NCBI GenBank assembly: GCA_019186985.1
Contig: JABARQ010000037.1
Coordinates: 38,954 to 102,953 of the forward strand
Length of the DNA stretch: 64,000 nucleotides
DNA from: Prosthecobacter sp.
GTDB lineage: Bacteria > Verrucomicrobiota > Verrucomicrobiia > Verrucomicrobiales > Verrucomicrobiaceae
Direction of reading: 5' to 3'
In this document: one piece after another, positions 15,301-23,337 of the stretch
Layout of the letters: each line of letters starts with the position of its first letter
How positions within the stretch are numbered: the first letter of the stretch is position 1
Position numbers and translations under genes: made by a program
The notes under the pieces: generated by a model
Database searches by the model: none
Told to the model about the DNA's origin: nothing
What the model saw: the letters and a program-made list of their open reading frames with translations, nothing else

Positions 15301-18300
15301 ATGCCAGAAGAAATTGGTGCAAATACATCTTTTCAGGAGGTTGCCTCTGCACTTGGCGAAGAAGGTTGGGCATCGTACAAACCAGATACTGGCGGCATTA
15401 ATTACACTGTCGTTGACGGCCCGAGTGGCTTTTATTCTTTCAAGAATTCGGGCAGGGGTGAGAGTACTGGCTTCAAGGCACACATCTCAGTTGATCCATC
15501 TCGGCTCGATGACGCCCTACGAATAGTTGTTCAAGAAGCATCAAGAAACGGTATTTGCGAGTTTAAGATTGCGGATTTAAAAAACACGCAGGCGTTCGCT
15601 AACACCTCAAATGAGCAATGTGGAAAATTTTTTGCAATTTTTGACCACGGAGAGAAAGGTTTTGGCTCATTCCTCAAGGCAGTAGAAGGGCGATTTAAAG
15701 AAGCCAACATTTCTCCAGGCCCAGCGGGAAGGAATTTACAAGGTCCAAGCGAACTCCGTTTGTCACCTTATATTTACGCAAGGAACGACAAAGCACCTAA
15801 CGGCAAATATCAACAGGCGGAGCATCAGAATAGATTCAATCCGCATGGACACCCCGAGCCTGACTGGATAAAGAACCGGGCGCAAGGCGAAAACCATTCC
15901 TCTGCCCCAAACATAGGCTCGCATTCAGAGCAAGGTCATCGTCCTTATCAAGAAGACCGTCTTTTGGTGCAGCCTGTACCATCCATGAACGAAGCGCAGG
16001 CTGCGGCGCTTTTGGAGAAAAGCACAAGGTCAATCGCAAAAGATACCAGCACGCACATGAACAGCGGAAGCACATTCACAGGTGCTGTGGTGACAGAAAA
16101 TGGTAACATTGTTACGGCGCATCTTGGCGATTCTCCCGCCGCCGCCATTATCTATGACCCTAAAACGGGCAAAGCCGACGTCGTTCGCCTTACCGAAGAC
16201 CATACACCAAGCCAAGAACAGAAGATAATTACTCATAAAAACGGTGAGAGAACCCTCGAAATGGACGGACGTGTTTGGGGTAAAGAGCACGCACTGGCCG
16301 TTAATCGTGCATTGGGCGATGGCGACTACGGCCAAGGCGTTTCAAAAACCCCTGAAGTGCAAGCGCACGATATGTCCAAATATCATGCAGAAGGCAAAAA
16401 GGTGTTTTTGCTCGTCGCAAGTGATGGCGCACTGAAAGAAAAAAGAGGCATCACTCTTGAGCGGCATGCGGAAGAGTTGGTAAAACACCTGAAAAAAGAT
16501 CCCCATGCACCGCTCGATAAGGTCGCACAAAAGATTGTCAGCAATTCTTTAGGTAGCCAAGATAACGTAACGGCTGCGTTAGTTGAAGTAACCCCTGGCA
16601 AAGGAGCTGTGGTTGGCGTTTTTGATGGCCATGGGGGAGCGCAAACATCCCAAACCGCAGTCGAATCATTTGGAAAAATTGTTGGCAATGTACAGAAAAA
16701 TGGCGTGGCGCATGCCACTCCAAAATCGCCAGTAAAGCCTCCGCTTGCGCGCCCCTCTGAAACTGAAACCTTTCATTACGAAAAACTAGGCAGTGGCGAG
16801 CATGCGCAAGAACGTGCAGCCGCCCTGCAAGCAGAGCTGCAGCGGCAAGGTATTGAGAATGTGTCGGTTGTTCGCACGAAAGAAGGAGGGTATCATAATT
16901 CACCCATTGAATATAGCGTCATGGTCGAAGGCAATTCTGCCAACGTGGCCAAGGCCAAGACAGTTGTTGCAAACCATCTGTCACACCAATCCAAATCACA
17001 CCCGAAAGCGGCAACATCGACACCCTTTGAAACTGTCGAGGTGGCACCCGGCACCGGAAAAATTCAAATAGGTGACGGGTTAGAACTGACCAAGGCCCAA
17101 GCGGTTGCGATTGAAAAAATACTGAAAGCAAATGGCTGCACTGCACAACTTGGGAAGTTTCCCGATGGCGTCTACTGTGTAGAAATTACTCATGTTGACA
17201 AGCTTACCGGACAACAAGCCTCTAACATTAAAGCCGGATTAGAAGAAAATGGAGTCAGGGTAAGAAGGGCCGATTATGGCGATCATTTTGGATTCGACAT
17301 TAGAGGTAAAAAAGAAGTATCTGCACCGGCCATGCCGGACAAAAGCCTTAGAAAGACCCCTCCTAACAGGGATGCTCATGGCGATGCTTTTGATTATGGT
17401 GCAGGCGCTGAAGCTGAGTCACAACAACGAATAGCAGAAACGCGTGCACGAGAAGCGACGGCGGCAGAAAAACCAGCAGCGCCTGCCGTAGAAGCCGCTC
17501 CCGCACCTAACGCGCCACCGCAACATGAAGCACAGACCGCTCCCGCAGCTTCTGCCCCCGCGTCTGACGTGCCACCACACCATGAATCACAGGCCACTCC
17601 CGCAGCCCCCGCCCACGCGCCCGACGCGCCATCGCACCATGAAGCGCCTGCCGCCCCCAAAGCGCCCGTAAAACCGAAACCTTCTGCGTCCGCAAGAGCT
17701 GCCAACGCAGGTAGTGCTGCCGAAGGCATACTGACAACTGTTGAAGCTGCCTCAAACGGTAATGTCGTTGCCGCTGTAGGGGGAGGATTGCAGACTGCTG
17801 TTGGCCTCTCCACAGTAAAAGGCGCGGGAGTTATCGGCGCTGCCATAGGTGGAACTACTGCATTTGTTGATACCTATCAAAGAACAGGTGACCTGGGCCA
17901 AGCTGCGGCAGCAGCTGGAGATAACCTTGGCACCACAGCAAAATTTATGGCGGGTGCTGCCCTTGCGCCGGTTCTTGTTGAGGGAGGTGTAGTATATGCA
18001 GGCGGATCTGTCGCCACTGGTGCCGCCGCTGCAGCCGGCACCGCCGCTGTTATTACTGCCGCAACTACAGTAGGTGCAGTGGTTGGGGGAACGGTTGCTG
18101 TTGTGCGAATGTCAGAAACTGGGCGGGATGGCAAGGCATTCGATGAAAAAATGAACCAGCAAGACGAGGCCAAAATAAGCAAGACCGGAGCTCAAGATAA
18201 CGAGGGTAATATCAGCACGGTCGGCTATACGCACTTGAATAAATACAGCATGGAGCTTTATCTCAGGACATTTGAGGAGCTCAAAACAAAAAATCCGAAC

Positions 18301-18765
18301 CTCGACCAAAAGCAGTTGGTTGCACAGGCAGAAAAAATATCGTTAAATCCCGAGCGTTTGCAAGAATATGTAGAGACGCGCACTCAGCAAACGCAAACAA
18401 CGGTAGAGCAAGAAGAAGCCAACAGAGGTTTTTGGGATAAATGCAAACGCGGCTGGTGCAACTTCGCTTCAGACACTAACTTGGCCATCACCAAGGCAGA
18501 AGTAGAAAAGCGCGAACTCGCTGCCGCCAAAACAGAGCTTGAGGACTATACAAAGCGTTACAAAGAGCAGACCCAAGGTGGCAACCCGACCTCAAGCTTA
18601 TCTCCCGAACAGCTCGCCGATGTAAAAGCTGCGGGTGCTCAAGCGGTCAATGCCGGTGTGCAAAATACGACTCAAAACAATAAAGTGACACCGCAAGTAC
18701 AAGCAGTGGCAAACGTTAATGTGCCTATGCCACAAGGCAGGAGCGCGGGTTCACAGATGGCTTAA
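15301..18765 (+). CDS. Effector-like multidomain protein: phosphothreonine lyase-like plus rearranged PP2C phosphatase
   Basis: The product is 1154 residues from ATG 15301 (a TTG at 15271 would add ten). Residues about 40-195 resemble OspF/SpvC/HopAI1 phosphothreonine lyases: F-K-A-H-I-S-V at 58-64 (catalytic K-x-H), Lys89 at the second catalytic lysine spacing, G-K-F-F-A-I-F, and a Y-A-R-N-D segment like the family's Y-R-N-E. Residues 204-461 are a PP2C-type phosphatase: R-P-Y-Q-E-D-R (214-220), G-S-T-F-T-G (256-261), L-G-D-S (275-278), R-A-L-G-D (336-340), A-S-D-G (373-376), D-N-V-T (421-424), then F-D-G-H-G-G at 441-446, out of its usual order. Two unassigned alpha/beta segments (about 485-670), a His/Pro repeat linker, a long Ala/Gly hydrophobic region (805-935) and a charged helical tail follow. 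The bases look more AT-rich than the neighbours. A secreted effector role is inference. Confidence 0.7.
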   Translation: MPEEIGANTSFQEVASALGEEGWASYKPDTGGINYTVVDGPSGFYSFKNSGRGESTGFKAHISVDPSRLDDALRIVVQEASRNGICEFKIADLKNTQAFANTSNEQCGKFFAIFDHGEKGFGSFLKAVEGRFKEANISPGPAGRNLQGPSELRLSPYIYARNDKAPNGKYQQAEHQNRFNPHGHPEPDWIKNRAQGENHSSAPNIGSHSEQGHRPYQEDRLLVQPVPSMNEAQAAALLEKSTRSIAKDTSTHMNSGSTFTGAVVTENGNIVTAHLGDSPAAAIIYDPKTGKADVVRLTEDHTPSQEQKIITHKNGERTLEMDGRVWGKEHALAVNRALGDGDYGQGVSKTPEVQAHDMSKYHAEGKKVFLLVASDGALKEKRGITLERHAEELVKHLKKDPHAPLDKVAQKIVSNSLGSQDNVTAALVEVTPGKGAVVGVFDGHGGAQTSQTAVESFGKIVGNVQKNGVAHATPKSPVKPPLARPSETETFHYEKLGSGEHAQERAAALQAELQRQGIENVSVVRTKEGGYHNSPIEYSVMVEGNSANVAKAKTVVANHLSHQSKSHPKAATSTPFETVEVAPGTGKIQIGDGLELTKAQAVAIEKILKANGCTAQLGKFPDGVYCVEITHVDKLTGQQASNIKAGLEENGVRVRRADYGDHFGFDIRGKKEVSAPAMPDKSLRKTPPNRDAHGDAFDYGAGAEAESQQRIAETRAREATAAEKPAAPAVEAAPAPNAPPQHEAQTAPAASAPASDVPPHHESQATPAAPAHAPDAPSHHEAPAAPKAPVKPKPSASARAANAGSAAEGILTTVEAASNGNVVAAVGGGLQTAVGLSTVKGAGVIGAAIGGTTAFVDTYQRTGDLGQAAAAAGDNLGTTAKFMAGAALAPVLVEGGVVYAGGSVATGAAAAAGTAAVITAATTVGAVVGGTVAVVRMSETGRDGKAFDEKMNQQDEAKISKTGAQDNEGNISTVGYTHLNKYSMELYLRTFEELKTKNPNLDQKQLVAQAEKISLNPERLQEYVETRTQQTQTTVEQEEANRGFWDKCKRGWCNFASDTNLAITKAEVEKRELAAAKTELEDYTKRYKEQTQGGNPTSSLSPEQLADVKAAGAQAVNAGVQNTTQNNKVTPQVQAVANVNVPMPQGRSAGSQMA
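17515..17667 (+). repeat. In-frame 57-bp repeat coding for a His/Pro linker
   Basis: Nearly three units of 19 codons lie within the effector-like gene. Each begins P-P/S-H/Q-H-E and continues with Ala/Pro pairs (residues about 739-757, 758-776 and 777-789). The units differ by many substitutions, so the repeat is not recent. Confidence 0.75.
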
Positions 18766-19121
18766 AATCCAAATAGCACCTTGTTCATCTCAGTCTAAAT
18801 AACTTATTCGGCTAGGATTGCACTCTCTTCTGAAACTTTTAGAACAGCAGTTGATTTTTGGTTAGCATATCCTGCATACGGACTCTCTAGAGAATATTCC
18901 ACGATACAGTTGCGAGTAAGAGTGAAGTTTGGGGTACAAAACGGGGTATGCACTCTTAGTGAATTTTGAATTTTTGTTATTCTACAATATTTTAATCCAA
19001 AGATGTGATGCCCGTAGGGGTCACCATTTCTCTGGTCGGCAGTGTCCGCAAAAGTCCGCAAAACATAGAGCAAGAGCCAAGAAAACGGCGAAACCCTGCG
19101 GGGCTCGTCCGTTGCGGGTCG
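18766..19121. other. Gene-free AT-rich spacer before the P4-type integrase
   Basis: I see no gene here. The spacer holds repeated GGGGTA words (about 18935 and 18945) and a tandem ten-base repeat GTCCGCAAAA at about 19048-19067. These are plausible integrase arm-type or accessory binding sites of the adjacent integrase module, by analogy with other P4-type elements. Confidence 0.35.
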
Positions 19122-19151
19122 TTGACATCCGTACCGATTCAGGGGTATAAT
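19122..19151 (+). promoter_or_regulatory. Consensus promoter of the P4-type integrase
   Basis: TTGACA at 19122-19127 and TATAAT at 19146-19151 are both perfect, with an 18-nt spacer. The -10 element is embedded in AGGGGTAT, a word that recurs inverted at 19161-19168 and 19182-19189, so promoter use is probably controlled by a protein binding these sites. Confidence 0.8.
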
Positions 19152-19189
19152 TTTAGCCAGATACCCCTACGATGGAGAGAGATACCCCT
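19141..19189. promoter_or_regulatory. Three copies of an 8-bp operator or arm site
   Basis: AGGGGTAT (19141-19148) is followed by its inverse ATACCCCT at 19161-19168 and again at 19182-19189, just before the integrase ATG. P4-family integrases often have similar repeated words near the gene start where the integrase itself or an AlpA-type factor binds. Autoregulation is inferred. Confidence 0.55.
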
Positions 19190-19190
19190 A

Positions 19191-20384
19191 ATGTCACTTT
19201 CTGATGCGAAAGTACGTAATGCAAAGGCTAAGTCAAAGCCATACAAGCTGACAGATGGAGAAGGGCTGTTCCTTCTGGTTACAGCCTCCGGCAGCAAATA
19301 CTGGCGGTTTAAGTATTACTTCGGAGGAAAGGAAAAGCTGCTGGCTCTTGGCGTTTATCCTGAAGTCAGCTTGATTGATGCGCGTGAACGCCGTTTACAA
19401 GCTCGCAAGGCGCTAGCCGCCGGAAATGATCCAGGAGAGGTTAAACGGGAAAACAAACGGCTGACTGTCCTCAACAGTGAGCACGCTTTTGAACCCATCG
19501 CCCGCGAGTGGTTTGCACAGCGAAAGCACGAATGGGCGGAGGGAACCGCCAAGATCATCCTCAAGCGCCTTGAAACACATGTTTTTCCAAAATTGGGCAA
19601 GCGTGCCATCAAGGAGATTACGGCTCCCGATGTCCTTGCCATGCTGCGCGTTGTTGAGGGTGGCGGTGCCTTGGATACTGCAAAGCGCCTGATGCAGATG
19701 TGCGGGCAGATATTCATGTATGCCATCGCTACGGGACGCGCCGAACGAAACCCGGTTCCAGATTTGCGCGGTGCTCTGAAAACTCCGGTCACGAAGCATC
19801 ATGCTTACCTGAGAGCCGCTGAACTGCCCGAATTCCTTGGAAAACTCGAAGACTACGACGGCGCGGTTGTGACCAAGCTGGCCCTTCGCCTCCTACTGCT
19901 CACCTTTGTTCGCACGACTGAGCTTCGTGCAGCACAGTGGGTGGAGTTCGATTTAGACAAAGCCGAGTGGCGTATTCCTGCCGTGCGCATGAAGATGAAA
20001 GAGGAGCACATCGTTCCGCTTTCAAGTCAGGCCGTTGCTGTGTTTCGCGAATTGCAGAATCACACCGGCAACAGGCAGCACGTTTTCCCAAATCAACAAA
20101 ATCCGCTTTCCTTCATGAGCGAGAACACCATGCTCTATGCGCTGTATCGCATGGGCTATCATTCTCGCACGACAGGGCATGGATTCCGCAGCACTGCCAG
20201 CACGATCCTCAATGAAAACGGATTCATGCCTGATGTCATCGAGCGTCAGCTTGCGCACTGCGAACGAAACCAAGTGCGTGCGGCTTACAATCACGCCCAA
20301 TACTTGCCAGAACGCCGGAAGATGATGCAATGGTGGGCTGACTACTTGGATGGCATAGCTACGAAGTCACCATCAAAGAAATGA
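19191..20384 (+). CDS. int: P4-type tyrosine integrase (DUF4102 N-terminus)
   Basis: This encodes 397 residues from ATG 19191. The longer frame from 19005 crosses the promoter, so it is rejected. The N-terminus (M-S-L-S-D-A-K-V-R-N-A, then Y-K-L-T-D-G-E-G-L-F-L) is the DUF4102 arm-binding domain of P4-like integrases. The catalytic set is intact: R in F-V-R-T-T-E-L-R, H-x-x-R in H-G-F-R, H in L-A-H-C, and Y in A-A-Y-N-H. It would integrate an element by recombination at a tRNA or similar target. The gene reads rightwards, away from the effector-like gene. Confidence 0.9.
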   Translation: MSLSDAKVRNAKAKSKPYKLTDGEGLFLLVTASGSKYWRFKYYFGGKEKLLALGVYPEVSLIDARERRLQARKALAAGNDPGEVKRENKRLTVLNSEHAFEPIAREWFAQRKHEWAEGTAKIILKRLETHVFPKLGKRAIKEITAPDVLAMLRVVEGGGALDTAKRLMQMCGQIFMYAIATGRAERNPVPDLRGALKTPVTKHHAYLRAAELPEFLGKLEDYDGAVVTKLALRLLLLTFVRTTELRAAQWVEFDLDKAEWRIPAVRMKMKEEHIVPLSSQAVAVFRELQNHTGNRQHVFPNQQNPLSFMSENTMLYALYRMGYHSRTTGHGFRSTASTILNENGFMPDVIERQLAHCERNQVRAAYNHAQYLPERRKMMQWWADYLDGIATKSPSKK

Positions 20385-20416
20385 ACAGTGCTGGGCATCG
20401 CTGGCAGGCGTTCTCT

Positions 20417-20435
20417 TGCCCCGCCTTTTCGGGGT
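20417..20435 (+). terminator. Hairpin after the P4-type integrase
   Basis: A CCCCG/CGGGG stem with a T-rich loop lies about 35 nt beyond the integrase stop. It is short and lacks a following T tract, so termination is only possible. Confidence 0.35.
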
Positions 20436-20610
20436 GACGCTGAGAATGTTTAGCCAGACGCAAGTGCGTTCAAGGCTGCTCGCTTCCGCGCTTTGCTTGT
20501 GCATCTTCGCCCCGTAGGCGCTGAGCGGCCTTTCCCGTCCCTCGCTGAACCTGGCCCTTTTCCTCGCTCACGTCACGCCGATTAAGGCGGACAGAAGCAA
20601 GGAGAACACC

Positions 20611-20706
20611 ATGACCATCAACGATTTTGCACTGCTCATCAGTTCAATCGCTCAATTGATCGCTTCGTGTGTTGCAGTAGTCAGCGCCAAGCATCGCAAA
20701 CGCTAG
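20611..20706 (+). CDS. 31-residue single-pass membrane peptide
   Basis: This short frame has an AAGGAG site 6 nt before its ATG. The peptide has a short polar start, a single hydrophobic helix of about 18 residues (A-L-L-I-S-S-I-A-Q-L-I type) and a basic tail ending K-H-R-K-R. Size and layout are like small membrane toxins or regulators. No partner antitoxin RNA is evident. It lies alone between the P4-type integrase and the leftward sigma-factor pair. Confidence 0.5.
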   Translation: MTINDFALLISSIAQLIASCVAVVSAKHRKR

Positions 20707-20952
20707 TCGTGCGGGCGCTCGGCTTCTTGCTGGGCGCTCTTACCTGCCGCCAAACGGCTTATCACCCAAAAGGACACCCATAAACACCCATACACATCTA
20801 TGGCGTTGGCAGTTTGACGAGCGCTTGTTCTGCTGATGAGAGCGGGTTTTCGAACGACAAGGGAATGAACTTTACAGCACAGTGCCCGTTCCACCGTAGC
20901 GGGAGCAACAGCATGCGCGGAGCCCACAGGGTGGGTGGGCGGGCACTTTGTG

Positions 20953-21177
20953 TCACCTATCAGCCTCCGGCGGCTCTGGCTCACGCCCCGGCGTTTTGCC
21001 AGGAGCGGACTTCTTCTGCCTCAATGCCTCTTGTTCCTGCTCCCATTGCTCTCTGACCGCTCCCAGGGCCGTTTGAATGTCCCGCTCCTGCGTGGGGTGC
21101 TGCGTTGCTACGGCTTGCCGTAGGTGTGCTCCCAGCTTCTCCAGCTTGGCGGCTGCTTCTGTGCTTTGGTCGGCCAT
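20953..21177 (-). CDS. Small polar protein paired with a sigma factor
   Basis: This encodes 74 residues, hydrophilic and helical, rich in Glu, Gln and Lys, with a proline-rich tail. The start lies 1 nt after the sigma-factor stop, so the two are almost surely co-translated. No membrane segment or known anti-sigma zinc motif is visible. A modulator of the sigma factor is one reading, but no function can be assigned. Confidence 0.55.
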   Translation of the reverse strand: MADQSTEAAAKLEKLGAHLRQAVATQHPTQERDIQTALGAVREQWEQEQEALRQKKSAPGKTPGREPEPPEADR

Positions 21178-21178
21178 A

Positions 21179-21736
21179 TCAGGACATGAGGGATTGCGCT
21201 TCGCTCAGGCAGCGCGTGATTTTCATTCGGGCGTTATCGTATTGGATATTGTGCTCGGCGGCGATCTCGCCGTAGTCGAGTCCGATCACATAATGCTTCC
21301 AAAGGAACTCGAAGCAACCCGGCTTGGCCTTGCGGAGCAGTCCAACGGCATATTCCAGGTCGTGTCTTTCCTGGGCAGGAATACCGGAACTCGGCTGCGC
21401 CGATTCGATCATCTGCAAAAGGTCGTCCGGTGGCATGATCTCCAAGCGGTTGCCCTCCTCCTTTCGGAAGTAGTCGCTAGTTTTGTTGCGGGCGATGCGA
21501 TAGCACCACGCCCAAAACGCATTCTTGGTATCGCCCTCGAACTTTTTGAGACTCGCGGCAATGCCCTTGAGGGTTTCTTGAAGCACATCGTCTGCGGCAT
21601 GATGGGGCACGGCGCTAAACACAAAAAAGCGCAGCTCCGGTACAATCATCCGAAACAGGGCATCGGCCAGACTCAAACGCTGGTCGAGTGCTCCTGTCAG
21701 GCGATAGGTGCGAACAAGTTTCATGAGATCATCCAT
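21179..21736 (-). CDS. ECF-like RNA polymerase sigma factor
   Basis: This encodes 185 residues from ATG 21736; an ATG at 21724 is also possible. Region 2 is visible as A-D-D-V-L-Q-E-T followed by F-W-A-W-C-Y-R-I-A-R-N-K. Region 4 is visible near the C-terminus as D-Y-G-E-I-A-A-E-H followed by A-R-M-K-I-T-R-C. It would direct polymerase to a small set of promoters, perhaps those of the island. It is followed 1 nt later by the small polar protein gene. Its place inside an integrative element between two integrases is unusual. Confidence 0.8.
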   Translation of the reverse strand: MDDLMKLVRTYRLTGALDQRLSLADALFRMIVPELRFFVFSAVPHHAADDVLQETLKGIAASLKKFEGDTKNAFWAWCYRIARNKTSDYFRKEEGNRLEIMPPDDLLQMIESAQPSSGIPAQERHDLEYAVGLLRKAKPGCFEFLWKHYVIGLDYGEIAAEHNIQYDNARMKITRCLSEAQSLMS

Positions 21737-21832
21737 TGAGAGGCGGCATGATACGGGTGGCCGTCTGGTCGGCCAAAGATTTTTTGGCGGGAAAATGTTC
21801 GGTTTCGGGGCTGAGCACGGACTGAACAGCAA

Positions 21833-22129
21833 ATGGAAATGCTCGCCTCAAATTCAGACCCCTTGATTCTGGCCCAAGCCATTGCCGCGCTGCCTGCCTT
21901 GGTCAGGCGTGTGACCACGCTGGAGGCGGAAATTGCCGCGCTGCGGAAGGCGGCAAGACCATCTGGCAAGAAGTGCCTTTCGCTCAAAGAAAGCGCCGAG
22001 ATTCTCGGCGTATCTGAAAAGACGGTGAGCCGGTTCATTGAGCGCAAGCTCTTGCGTCGTAGCCCTCTGACTGCACTGGTTAGGATTCCAAGAGAAGATG
22101 TAGAAGCCTTGGCAATGACTACGATTTAA
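21833..22129 (+). CDS. Helix-turn-helix (excisionase-type) protein
   Basis: This encodes 98 residues. The first half is a heptad-like helix (V-R-R-V-T-T-L-E-A-E-I-A-A-L). The second half is an HTH_17/excisionase-like domain: L-S-L-K-E-S-A-E-I-L-G-V-S-E-K-T-V, then R-I-P-R-E-D-V-E. It is divergent from the sigma factor and its 3' end overlaps the end of the convergent integrase by 11 bp. It may be the recombination directionality factor of that integrase. Confidence 0.7.
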   Translation: MEMLASNSDPLILAQAIAALPALVRRVTTLEAEIAALRKAARPSGKKCLSLKESAEILGVSEKTVSRFIERKLLRRSPLTALVRIPREDVEALAMTTI

Positions 22130-23237
22130 GCTTTGAGAGCTGTTCCTGCTCATAGGCGTTGTCCGAATCCGAGATGACCCAAGCATAGGTGCGGCGGATC
22201 AGGACGCCATTGTCCCTATGCCCCTGCCATTTTGCGATTGCCTCCGCTGCCACTCCCTTGCGGAGAAACCATGTGATGCGTGCCTTGCGGAAATCAATCG
22301 GCGAGTAGGCCGGGAATTCCAGGCGATTGCAGGCGTTATAAAGCGCCTGCTTGGGCGACAGGATCGAAAAGATCGCCCCCGAGGCTGGCGTGCCTTGCCG
22401 CTCGTGCAAATCGAGGAGAAAGGGCTTCAAATGGTCGTAGATCGGCACGCGAAAATATGCGCCGGTCTTCTGGCGCTTCACCTCGATGTAGCCAGCCTGC
22501 CAGTTCACCTTCTGCCAATCTGCATACACGCATTCCGCTGTTCCGAGTGCTGCCTTGTGCATGAACTCCAGCATGTCCGCCGACCGTTCTGCCGTGTCGG
22601 AAAACGGGCGGCTGCGAACATGGTCACAAATCGCCTGGCACTGTTCCACGGTGGGAACCTGCGCGGGAGCGCGGTTCGCCTTCTTGCGGCGAATGGATTT
22701 GGGAACCTTGTCATAAGGGCTTTCGGAAATGTCGCCATCATGCAAAGCCAGCTCGAATGCGTTCTTCACAATGCGGCTCATGTCATTGTAAGCGAGTGCG
22801 CCGAGCTTTTTGGAACGCCTGCCCAAAAAGTCTGACACCTCAGACGGCTTGATTGATTCAATCGGCTTTTTCAGGAACTCCGGGTAATCCATCTCAAAGC
22901 CGCGCCGGACCCAATCCATTTTGTCCTGTGTCGCTTCGCTCTTTCCCTTGAGTGAGTCTTTGAGCTTCTGGAGCAAATCGCCGAACGGCATTTGTGCGTT
23001 TGCGGGCGGCGGGTTCTCCAGCTTTTCCACCCATGCCTTAAATGCCTTTTCCGCCCACTTGCGGTCTGAGATGTTCTGCCCTTCCGGCGTGGTCAGCGCG
23101 ACCACCTTTTTAACGCCACGGATTTTCTTCTTGCCGTAGTAGCTGCCGTTTTCGTGGCGATAGAGACCGGGGAAGCCTGGGATTTTTGAAAGGCTTTGGA
23201 GGGTGGATTTAGGGGCAACAGAATCCTTCGTCTTCAT
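22119..23237 (-). CDS. Tyrosine recombinase/integrase with altered catalytic boxes
   Basis: This encodes 372 residues from ATG 23237; a start at 23273 is also open. An N-terminal SAM-like DNA-binding domain is followed by a recombinase fold with Q-G-H-R-D and the nucleophile region R-R-T-Y-A-W near the end. The usual box I arginine position (G-L-R-x-x-E) reads L-G-T-A-E, and the H-x-x-R of box II reads I-D-F-R, so two of the canonical residues seem replaced. The gene starts about 100 bp from the tRNA-Val fragment and reads away from it, as expected of an integrase beside its attachment site. Confidence 0.75.
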   Translation of the reverse strand: MKTKDSVAPKSTLQSLSKIPGFPGLYRHENGSYYGKKKIRGVKKVVALTTPEGQNISDRKWAEKAFKAWVEKLENPPPANAQMPFGDLLQKLKDSLKGKSEATQDKMDWVRRGFEMDYPEFLKKPIESIKPSEVSDFLGRRSKKLGALAYNDMSRIVKNAFELALHDGDISESPYDKVPKSIRRKKANRAPAQVPTVEQCQAICDHVRSRPFSDTAERSADMLEFMHKAALGTAECVYADWQKVNWQAGYIEVKRQKTGAYFRVPIYDHLKPFLLDLHERQGTPASGAIFSILSPKQALYNACNRLEFPAYSPIDFRKARITWFLRKGVAAEAIAKWQGHRDNGVLIRRTYAWVISDSDNAYEQEQLSKLKS

Positions 23238-23337
23238 GGGCAAAGGTAGCGGGGCAACAATCGGGGGCAACAATTATTTTATGCACCACGTAAATTCATG
23301 GTTTTACCTGCGTAAGTGATGAATTAAAGCGCATGTC

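Noticed and set aside
15910..16683. A simple circular permutation of PP2C
   Set aside because: The first motif (R-P-Y-Q-E-D-R) is still at the front, so the order is not a rotation of the canonical one; a segment move fits better.
18990..19030. A second tRNA or tmRNA 3' end (GGGGTCACCA) as attachment site for the P4-type integrase
   Set aside because: No T-arm or acceptor pairing can be formed around it, so the resemblance to a CCA end is probably chance.
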